Part shown: positions 24,048 to 30,480 of the stretch, in pieces | Layout of the letters: the number at the start of each line of letters is the position of its first letter | Numbering within the stretch: the stretch's first letter is position 1 | Origin: Candidatus Saccharimonadota bacterium | GTDB lineage: Bacteria > Patescibacteriota > Saccharimonadia > Saccharimonadales > Saccharimonadaceae | NCBI GenBank assembly: GCA_017510425.1 | Contig: JAFWNJ010000007.1 | Location: 1-44,165, forward strand | Length of the DNA stretch: 44,165 nucleotides | Direction of reading: 5' to 3' | Translations under genes and position numbers: made by a program | The notes under the pieces: model-generated | The model's input: the letters and a program-made list of their open reading frames with translations, nothing else | What the model was told of the DNA's origin: nothing | Databases searched by the model: none

Positions 24048-26897
24048 ATGAAATTTGCAAGTAGTTATGAGCCAGGAGAGTATGAGGCGGATATTTATGC
24101 CGCGTGGGAAGCTTCTGGTATTTTTAATCCCAAAATGATTACTAAGCCAGTCGATAACAATAAGAATGGTGTCGACGATAGGACGGAGATAGTAGCGGCA
24201 TCCCCGACTTTCTCCATCGTCATGCCCCCACCGAATGCTAATGGTAATTTGCATATCGGTCATGGCCTCACTATCGCCATTGAAGATTCGCTTACGCGCT
24301 ATCATAGGCTGAAGGGTCTATCGACCTGGTACATTCCAGGTGCCGACCATGCTGGCTTTGAGACCTGGGTGGTCTACGAGAGAAATCTTGAGAAGCAAGG
24401 CCACACCCGTTTTGAGTATAGCCGCGACGAACTTTATGCCCGTGTCTGGGATTTCGTCGCCGAGCAACGTGGCAATATGGAGCTGCAACTTCGTGCCCTC
24501 GGCGCATCCTGCGCATGGGACGATTTGACCTTTACCCTTGATGAAAATGTGATCGACCGTGTTTATACCACCTTTGAGAAAATGTGGAACGACGGCATGA
24601 TTTACAGAGGTGAGAAGCTGGTCAATTTCTGCCCCAAGCATCAGACCGCCTTCGCCGACATCGAAGTCGAACATAAAGATGAACCAGGTACTCTCTGGGA
24701 TATTGAGTATAAAGTAGTAAGCAAAGCCGCGAAATCCTCTTCTGAGGAATCTGTCGGAGGTTACGACCGAGACAGAAGGAGCGCGCCGCCCGTAACGACG
24801 GGCCGGCGCGACTCCGTGTCCGAAGAAGACGGATTCGCGGCTTCAATTACAGTTTCTACCACCCGCCCCGAGACACTATTTGGCGATGTCGCAGTGGCCG
24901 TCAATCCAGATGACCCACGTTACAAGAGCCTAATCGGCCAATATGTTGAACTACCTCTTACGAATGAGATTATTCCCATCATCGCAGACGAGCATGCCGA
25001 TCCAGAATACGGCACTGGCGCAGTTAAGATTACGCCAGCCCACGATTTCGATGATTTTGAAGTAGCAAGTAGACACAATCTGACTCGCAAGCAAGTCATC
25101 TCTGAATCGGGCAGGATGATTAATGTGCCAGAGAAATATCTTGATTTGACCACAGCAGAGTGCCGCAAGCAGGTTCTAGAGGATCTAAAAGAGCAGGGTC
25201 TTTTGAAAGGTGAGCAGAAGATTAACCACTCCGTTGCCCACTGTTATAAATGTGGCACGGTTCTAGAACCTACCTTGAAGGAGCAATGGTTTGTTGACGT
25301 GGAGAAATTAGCCAGTGTGGCAATCTCACACCTTGAAGCTGGTGAAATCAAATTCTATCCCGAAAACAAAGAAAAGGTGGTAATTAATTACCTTAAAGGT
25401 CTAAAAGATTGGAACATTTCTCGCCAGATTCCTTGGGGTATTGCCATCCCGATGTTTAAGAAGGCCGACGATTCGGCTACGGATGAGCCAGAATGGATTT
25501 TTGATCGTCACACTGATCAGAGTGAGATTGAAAGAGCCGGGGTGAAATATATCCGCGATGAGGATACTTTCGACACCTGGTTCTCTTCCAGTCACTGGCC
25601 GATTGTTTGCACCGATTGGACACCTGAGAATTTTAATCCATATTATCCGCTAGATGTCATGGAGACAGCCGCCGATATTCTCTTCGCCTGGGTCTCGCGT
25701 ATGATCATGATTGGCCTATATGTCACAGGCGAAGTGCCGTTTAAAAAAGTTTATTTGCATGGCCTAGTTTTGGATGAGCACGGCCAGAAGATGAGTAAAT
25801 CCAAAGGTAACGTTATTAATCCGATGGAGCTAATCGCAAAATACGGTTCCGATGCCTTCCGCCTGGGTATTTTAAGGGGTCGCTCCGCCGGCATGAACCA
25901 AGCCTTCAGCGAGAACTCCGTCATCGCCGGCCGCAACCTCTGTAACAAGCTCTGGAACATCTCCCGCTTCGTCCAGTCTGTCGTGGATGAGGAAAAGAAG
26001 GCGTCAGAAGATGTTCATTCGAGACCCTTGAGCGACGACGGGAGCGAATGGAGCGAAGCGAGCCCTGTAACGACAGGCGCGAGCGAGCGCGTCGAGAATG
26101 AATCATCTTTGACGCCTTATGAAACTAATTCGATGGGCGAAGACTGGATTTGTCGCGAAATCAACGATTGTTTGACCAAGGTCGATCAGAACATGCGAAG
26201 CTATCGTTTTTCTGAGGCTGTTGAGGTATTGTATCAAACCATCTGGGACAAATACGCCGACTGGTTCCTAGAAAGTCAAAAGATTTATAAGAATGTTAAC
26301 CTCATGAAGACCACACTAGAATCACTGCTAATTGCTCTTCATCCTTTCGCTCCGTTTGTGACTGAGGCCATTTGGCAGAATTTGTCCTGGACGAGTGGAT
26401 TTATCGCGATTGCCGATTGGCCTTCGAGGCTAGAATTTGACCCAATCAGCGCCGAAAACTTTGAAAACATAAGAACTATCGTCTCGGAGGTTAGAACCAC
26501 TTTACAGACCCTCTCAGGCGCCAGCAAGCGTAAAAATTATGGCCTATTATATGACAACGATAGTTTAGTAAAGGATAATCAGCTTCTGATTAAAACTTTA
26601 ACTAGAGTTCCCGAGATTAATAGCCTAGACGGTTCCCCGCGTGGATTGAGGTTGGCCCTCGCAAACCACGAGCTGTATCTCGACGTCCCAGAGAAGGTTG
26701 TAATTGAATTCAAAGAAGCTTTGACCGAGCGCATTCTCTCAATCGGCCGCGAGCTTGATTCCCTCAATGCCCGGCTCATGAACCCGAATTACGTTTCAAA
26801 AGCCCCAGCCCACCTCGTCAAAGAAACCAGAGACCAGATCGAAGAAAAAGAATCGCTCATCGCGAGACTAAAGGGTCAGCTGAACTATATTAAATAG
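24048..26897 (+). CDS. valS: Valyl-tRNA synthetase with two in-frame palindromic insertions
   Basis: This 949-residue class I synthetase charges tRNA-Val. HIGH motif region PPPNANGNLHIGHGL is at about 64-78, GADHAGFETWVVYER at about 103-117, the CP1 editing domain at about 230-380 (STTRPETLFGDVAVAVNP), KMSKS as KMSKSKGNVINP at about 583-594, then the anticodon-binding domain and a C-terminal coiled coil (about 885-945). Two stretches do not belong to the family: residues about 226-265, just before the editing domain, and about 651-690, between the catalytic body and the anticodon-binding helices. Both are encoded by palindromic DNA elements in surface loops. The protein probably still works, since every core motif is intact. 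A strong bidirectional terminator follows. Confidence 0.96.
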   Translation: MKFASSYEPGEYEADIYAAWEASGIFNPKMITKPVDNNKNGVDDRTEIVAASPTFSIVMPPPNANGNLHIGHGLTIAIEDSLTRYHRLKGLSTWYIPGADHAGFETWVVYERNLEKQGHTRFEYSRDELYARVWDFVAEQRGNMELQLRALGASCAWDDLTFTLDENVIDRVYTTFEKMWNDGMIYRGEKLVNFCPKHQTAFADIEVEHKDEPGTLWDIEYKVVSKAAKSSSEESVGGYDRDRRSAPPVTTGRRDSVSEEDGFAASITVSTTRPETLFGDVAVAVNPDDPRYKSLIGQYVELPLTNEIIPIIADEHADPEYGTGAVKITPAHDFDDFEVASRHNLTRKQVISESGRMINVPEKYLDLTTAECRKQVLEDLKEQGLLKGEQKINHSVAHCYKCGTVLEPTLKEQWFVDVEKLASVAISHLEAGEIKFYPENKEKVVINYLKGLKDWNISRQIPWGIAIPMFKKADDSATDEPEWIFDRHTDQSEIERAGVKYIRDEDTFDTWFSSSHWPIVCTDWTPENFNPYYPLDVMETAADILFAWVSRMIMIGLYVTGEVPFKKVYLHGLVLDEHGQKMSKSKGNVINPMELIAKYGSDAFRLGILRGRSAGMNQAFSENSVIAGRNLCNKLWNISRFVQSVVDEEKKASEDVHSRPLSDDGSEWSEASPVTTGASERVENESSLTPYETNSMGEDWICREINDCLTKVDQNMRSYRFSEAVEVLYQTIWDKYADWFLESQKIYKNVNLMKTTLESLLIALHPFAPFVTEAIWQNLSWTSGFIAIADWPSRLEFDPISAENFENIRTIVSEVRTTLQTLSGASKRKNYGLLYDNDSLVKDNQLLIKTLTRVPEINSLDGSPRGLRLALANHELYLDVPEKVVIEFKEALTERILSIGRELDSLNARLMNPNYVSKAPAHLVKETRDQIEEKESLIARLKGQLNYIK
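24724..24843 (+). repeat. In-frame palindromic element 1 (valS)
   Basis: About 120 bases. Outer arms AAGCCGCGAAATCCTCTTC (24724-24742) and the complementary GAAGAAGACGGATTCGCGG (24822-24840) enclose a small stem CTGTC...GACAG and a GC-rich hairpin around CCCGT-AACG-ACGGG (about 24781-24810). It stays open in the valS frame. Confidence 0.85.
26000..26116 (+). repeat. In-frame palindromic element 2 (valS)
   Basis: 117 bases (39 codons). Arms GGCGTCAGAAGATGTTCATT (from 26000) and GAATGAATCATCTTTGACGC (from 26096) pair with one bulge on each side. The interior of 75 bases is almost identical to that of the element at 31707-31823 and includes CCTGT-AACG-ACAGG. Confidence 0.9.
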
Positions 26898-26909
26898 CAA
26901 TTAATAGTT

Positions 26910-26937
26910 AAAAATAGCGCTCTCTAGCGCTATTTTT
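26910..26937. terminator. Bidirectional terminator after valS
   Basis: AAAAATAGCGCT-ctct-AGCGCTATTTTT, a 12-base perfect stem with A and T tracts, serves valS on the + strand and the small transposase remnant on the - strand, whose stop codon lies in the right arm. Confidence 0.9.
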
Positions 26938-27136
26938 TGTCATATTTTTTTAGATCAAAGAGCGGTGTTTTGTCGCCATCGATTATTCCCTGCGCTTTTT
27001 TGAGTAATTTTTGCAGCGCAAATTCCGAAGAAGCCGAGCCAACATGCACAGTGCGAACCACCTTAGTTCCCTGTTTGTAGCAAACCTGTACTCCGGTAGC
27101 ACCCGATGTTGTTTTGAACCGCCTAATATAAGCCAT
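26930..27136 (-). pseudogene. N-terminal fragment of an IS1634/IS4-type transposase
   Basis: The 68 residues (MAYIRRFKTTSGATGVQVCY ... LLKKAQGIIDGDKTP) resemble the N-terminal part of IS1634-family transposases, where a strand-rich stretch YIR..KT.SG...VQV is followed by a helix of the ELLKKA type. The catalytic DDE region is absent and no further homologous coding is visible downstream, so it is a remnant. It nevertheless keeps an intact leaderless promoter (TGG TAAAAT, 6 bases, ATG) and a perfect terminator, and may be expressed as a small protein. Confidence 0.65.
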
Positions 27137-27142
27137 AAATCA

Positions 27143-27151
27143 ATTTTACCA
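27143..27151 (-). promoter_or_regulatory. Leaderless promoter of the transposase remnant
   Basis: Minus strand TGG TAAAAT, six bases (TGATTT), ATG at 27136. Confidence 0.55.
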
Positions 27152-27259
27152 TACAAGGAGATTTGCACCACAATTCCCCACTATTTTTCCACCAAAACAC
27201 AAGCACAATGTGCCTACCATCAGAGTGATACTAGCAACCTTTCGGGCTAGCAACCGCAC

Positions 27260-27288
27260 TTGACAAACCAAATAGCTTCCGCTAAAAT
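27260..27288 (+). promoter_or_regulatory. Consensus promoter of the 27496 gene leader
   Basis: TTGACA (27260-27265), a 17-base spacer and TAAAAT (27283-27288). No start codon lies at the leaderless distance; the next gene begins 200 bases downstream. Confidence 0.75.
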
Positions 27289-27294
27289 CAAAGT

Positions 27295-27495
27295 AACAAC
27301 TCCGGCCGAGCCGAAGTTGGAGGTAGTTTTAGCAACCATGAACATTGATTAGAATCTCCACACTCTACGGGCTAAAACAGGGAAAACTACAAATTTCAAT
27401 CCGACATAGTAATAATTGGCGGTGTTTTTGCATAAATATAATATTATGCGGAAATTGTCAATTTAATTCACAAGTCAATATGATTAAAGGCGATT
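27295..27495 (+). ncRNA. Structured 5' leader of the Fem-like gene or a small RNA
   Basis: After the promoter there is a stem CAACTCCGGC/GCCGAAGTTG (about 27298-27320). The segment GTAGTTTTAGC (about 27325) can pair either with GCTAAAAC or with the nearby AAAACTAC (about 27370-27392); the two pairings exclude each other. A GGCGGTGTTTTT tract follows at about 27418. This looks like an attenuator or riboswitch-type leader, but I cannot match it to a known class. The 27137-27259 part holds a small GCTAG inverted repeat and nothing else I can name. Confidence 0.4.
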
Positions 27496-28428
27496 ATGAA
27501 TATACCAATCACACAATCTAAGGAATGGCAGAAGCTTCAGGACGATTTAGGGGAGAAATCCATTTTCGTCTCTAATGACAAGTATCAGTATCTAGGCATT
27601 ATTAAGAAAACCCCAGTAGGGAAGTATCTCTATTGCCCCTACGGCCCTGTCGCCAAAGACAAAAAAGCATTCGAGCTAGCCATCGATTCCATTACTAATT
27701 ATGCTAAAAAAGAGAAGCTAATCTTCGCGCGAATCGAACCATATGATGAGAAAATGAGCGAAAGTCTCCCAGAAACCGCCCAGAAGTCTAAAAACCTGAA
27801 TCCTAAGGAGACTTGGATCCTAGATCTTAAGGGCAGCGAAGAAGAGCTGAAGCTCAAGCTCCCCGAGAGGCTACTCCGTTATCACAGAGTAGCCGACAAG
27901 AAGGGAATCACCATTACGAAGAGTCACAACCCTGAGGACATCAAACATTTGGTAGATTTGCAGGCTAAGCTCGCCTCCGCTAAAAAAATCAACGTATTCT
28001 CACTAGATTATCTAAAAACAGAGGCTGCTCAGCCGTTTGCCACCACCTACATTGTCAATTATAAAGACCCCGAGAGGGATAAAACGGAAACAATCGCTGC
28101 CGGCCTAGTATTTGACGATAAGGATACAAGGTACAATTTGCAGGGCGCCCAGTCAGACACAGGTCGCAAGCTTCACGCCACAGGAATCCTAACCATCCAG
28201 TTAATTCTAGATGCCAAAGAAAAGGGCTTAGAGAGATTTGACTTCTGGGGTATTGCCCCAGACGATGCGCCAAATGACCACCCATGGAGAGGCTTTACGA
28301 ACTTCAAGAAAACCTTCGCTGGCACGGAGGTCCGTCATGCTGGCACCTATGATTTAGTCATCAATCCGATAAAGTACAAAACTTACCAAATCACGAGAAA
28401 GATAAATTTAATCAAAAGAAAAATCTAA
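27496..28428 (+). CDS. FemAB/FemX-type aminoacyltransferase (peptidoglycan bridge)
   Basis: This 310-residue protein fits the FemABX family, which uses aminoacyl-tRNA to add amino acids to peptidoglycan precursors. The N-terminal GNAT-like half (ITQSKEWQKLQDDLG, GKYLYCPYGPV) and the second half (LPERLLRYHRVADKKGI, NLQGAQSDTGRKLHATGIL, GLERFDFWGIAPDD, WRGFTNFKKTFAGTEV) follow the family layout. The coiled-coil arm of staphylococcal FemA is absent. An AAAGG Shine-Dalgarno sequence lies 7 bases before the ATG. Together with the MurE-like ligase this suggests a modified cross-bridge. Confidence 0.85.
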   Translation: MNIPITQSKEWQKLQDDLGEKSIFVSNDKYQYLGIIKKTPVGKYLYCPYGPVAKDKKAFELAIDSITNYAKKEKLIFARIEPYDEKMSESLPETAQKSKNLNPKETWILDLKGSEEELKLKLPERLLRYHRVADKKGITITKSHNPEDIKHLVDLQAKLASAKKINVFSLDYLKTEAAQPFATTYIVNYKDPERDKTETIAAGLVFDDKDTRYNLQGAQSDTGRKLHATGILTIQLILDAKEKGLERFDFWGIAPDDAPNDHPWRGFTNFKKTFAGTEVRHAGTYDLVINPIKYKTYQITRKINLIKRKI

Positions 28429-28456
28429 AAATCATCAATAAGTATAAAGGAGCAAA

Positions 28457-29341
28457 ATGTCTAGCAAAGTATATTATACCAAGGAAATCACTCCAGAAAG
28501 CCTCATTAAAATCTACGAAGCCCTCGGAGTGAAGCTCACGGGCAAAGTCGGCATTAAGGTGTCGACCGGTGAAACTGGTGCCAAGGGCTATCTTAAAGCC
28601 GATCTGATTGGCCCGCTTGTAAAGAAGTTAAACGGCACCATTATCGAATGTAATACCGCCTATGACGGCACCCACAACACCGTAAAAGACCACATCGAGA
28701 CGGCCAAGAATCACGGCTTTACCAGCATTGCCGATGTGGATATTATGGATGCTGAAGGGGACATTAAGATTCCAGTTAAGAATGGCAAACACCTTAAATA
28801 CGATTTAATTGGGAAGAATTTCGATAATTACGATTCAATTCTCAACTTAGCTCACGGCAAAGGTCACATCATGGGCGGTTTTGGTGCCAATCTCAAGAAT
28901 CAGTCTATCGGCATTGCTTCGCGCAAGGGAAAAGCCTACATTCATTCTGCCGGTAAAACCACCAGCCCGAAACTTTGCTGGATACTAAAGCACGCCCAGA
29001 TTGATTTTATCGAGTCGATGGCTGAAGCCGCAAAAGCGGTCTCCGATCACCTCGAGGAGCAGGGCAAACCCATTACATATATCACTGTTGCTAACGCGAT
29101 TTCGCTTGATTGCGATTGCGCAGCGAACCAAGGCGACCCTGTCATATCCGATATCGGCATATTTGGCTCACTTGATCCCGTCGCCAATGACCAGGCTTTC
29201 ATCGATGCCATCTGGGCCTCCAAGGAGCCAGGTGCTGAAGCTCTGAAGGAACGCATTGATACTCGCGAAGGTCGCGCCATTCTCCCTTACGCCGAATCCC
29301 TCGGCCTCGGCTCCTGTAACTATGACTTAATTAAGATATAA
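28457..29341 (+). CDS. DUF362-domain protein
   Basis: This 294-residue protein matches the DUF362 family: GKVGIKVSTGETGAKGYLK (about 29-47), a central NLAHGKGHIMGGFGANLKNQ (about 131-150), and CDCAANQGDPVISDIGIFGS (about 219-238) with DPVANDQA. The C-terminal ferredoxin domain found in many relatives is missing, but Cys pairs remain (DCDCAANQ). The family is tied to iron-sulfur chemistry, without a firm reaction. GGAG lies 8 bases before the ATG. Its stop codon overlaps the first operator of the downstream regulator. Confidence 0.82.
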   Translation: MSSKVYYTKEITPESLIKIYEALGVKLTGKVGIKVSTGETGAKGYLKADLIGPLVKKLNGTIIECNTAYDGTHNTVKDHIETAKNHGFTSIADVDIMDAEGDIKIPVKNGKHLKYDLIGKNFDNYDSILNLAHGKGHIMGGFGANLKNQSIGIASRKGKAYIHSAGKTTSPKLCWILKHAQIDFIESMAEAAKAVSDHLEEQGKPITYITVANAISLDCDCAANQGDPVISDIGIFGSLDPVANDQAFIDAIWASKEPGAEALKERIDTREGRAILPYAESLGLGSCNYDLIKI

Positions 29342-29423
29342 AGTATACATATTCACGGAAAAAGTGTACATAAAGTATACATGTACTTGACAAAAGTATA
29401 CATATTTGCTAATATGTATACAT
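29341..29423. promoter_or_regulatory. Operator array of AAGTATACAT sites over a promoter
   Basis: Sites: AAGTATACAT at 29341, 29373 and 29394, AAGTGTACAT at 29362, a reversed half-site ATGTACTT at 29381, and a perfect palindrome ATGTATACAT at 29414-29423. Start-to-start distances are 21, 11, 21 and 20 bases, so the sites lie on one face of the helix. They cover -35 TTGACA (29387-29392), -10 TAATAT (29410-29415) and the ATG. Confidence 0.85.
29387..29415 (+). promoter_or_regulatory. Leaderless promoter of the 29422 regulator
   Basis: TTGACA, 17 bases, TGC-TAATAT, six bases (GTATAC), ATG at 29422. The best-formed promoter of the leaderless set. Confidence 0.85.
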
Positions 29424-30453
29424 GACCACCGTAAAAGAAAAGATCTATCAAATACTTTTTAAACATCCCGGTCTTTCTGCTATCCAACTCGGCGAGAAGA
29501 CTGCACTCGGTAATCGTACCTATATCAGCAAGAATCTAGCCGAGTTAATCAAGGAAAACCGTGTTCGCTCCGAGAAGAATGGTCGCAATGTCACTTATTA
29601 TGTATCTGATAAAATTATTGCCCTCGAAGAAAACCTTAACCTAATCGGACTAAAGGAGGACGAAATTTGGACCAAAGTCCGTAAAACTACCACCTTCCTA
29701 AACGACCTCACCGAAAACGCCGAAAACATTCTTTATTTTGCCTTTACCGAGATGTTAAACAACGCCATCGACCATTCTCGCTCCGGCGTTGGCTACGTTA
29801 AAATTTGGCTAGAAGATGACGAGCTTAAATTCATCGTTAAAGACAATGGCGTTGGCGTTTTCAAAAACGTCATGATTAGTCGTAAGATAGATAACGAACC
29901 AGATGCCGCGAGGGAACTAATTAAGGGAAAGCTCACCACTCAGCCGGGTTGGCATTCGGGCGAGGGCATTTTCTGGACATCTAAAATCGCCGATCGATTT
30001 TCGCTTAAAAGCTACGACTACGAGCTTATCGTGGACAATACTATAAACGACTATACTATTCAAAAAACCGAACGCCCCACAATCGGCACTGAGGTCACCT
30101 TTGAGATCGCTAAAAACACCGACAAATCCCTGCAGAAACTTTTCCGCAGCTTCTCTTTCGATCACCAAACCCTTAGCCTAGATACCACAGTAATCCCAGT
30201 TAAGTTATTTAACGAAGGCGAAATTTGGATCTCTCGTTCTCAAGCCAAAAAGCTTCTTACGGGCCTCGATCAGTACAAAAAAATCATTTTTGATTTTGCT
30301 GGTATCGAAGTTATTGGTCAGGCCTTTGCCGACGAAATCTTTCGCGTTTTTAGTATTCATCACCCCGATATAGAACTAGAGCCAATCAATATGTCTGACT
30401 CCGTCAAACTTATGGTCTCCCATGCCCAACACGACCCCACCGGCCGCGAATAG
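29422..30453 (+). CDS. wHTH - histidine-kinase-like ATPase - DUF4325 regulator
   Basis: This 343-residue protein has three parts. A winged helix-turn-helix spans about 1-70 (YQILFKHPGLSAIQLGEKTA, ISKNLAELIKENRV). A GHKL-type ATPase domain spans about 85-235 with N-box TEMLNNAIDHSRSGVG, G1 DNGVGV and G2 GWHSGEGIFW. A C-terminal DUF4325/STAS-like domain spans about 255-335 (ISRSQAKKLLTGLDQYKKII, DFAGIEVIGQAFADEIFR). No phospho-acceptor His box or sensor is seen, so it resembles anti-sigma-like kinases or ATP-dependent switches rather than a classical sensor kinase. Its promoter is packed with repeated palindromes, so autoregulation by the wHTH is likely. Its targets and signal are unknown. Confidence 0.85.
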   Translation: MTTVKEKIYQILFKHPGLSAIQLGEKTALGNRTYISKNLAELIKENRVRSEKNGRNVTYYVSDKIIALEENLNLIGLKEDEIWTKVRKTTTFLNDLTENAENILYFAFTEMLNNAIDHSRSGVGYVKIWLEDDELKFIVKDNGVGVFKNVMISRKIDNEPDAARELIKGKLTTQPGWHSGEGIFWTSKIADRFSLKSYDYELIVDNTINDYTIQKTERPTIGTEVTFEIAKNTDKSLQKLFRSFSFDHQTLSLDTTVIPVKLFNEGEIWISRSQAKKLLTGLDQYKKIIFDFAGIEVIGQAFADEIFRVFSIHHPDIELEPINMSDSVKLMVSHAQHDPTGRE

Positions 30454-30465
30454 GCCACTTTTTTG

Positions 30466-30474
30466 TGCTACAAT
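30466..30474 (+). promoter_or_regulatory. Leaderless promoter of the P-type ATPase
   Basis: TGC TACAAT, six bases (AATCCT), then ATG at 30481. Translating through it gives CYNNPM, the same signature as at 20087. Confidence 0.65.
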
Positions 30475-30480
30475 AATCCT

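Noticed and set aside
27295-27495. tmRNA, SRP RNA, 6S or RNase P RNA
   Set aside because: Length and hallmark sequences of these RNAs are absent; only a generic structured leader can be supported.
30463-30480. TTG start upstream of the P-type ATPase giving an N-terminus MCYNNP
   Set aside because: The codons are the promoter itself (TGC TACAAT AATCCT); the ATG at 30481 fits the leaderless spacing.
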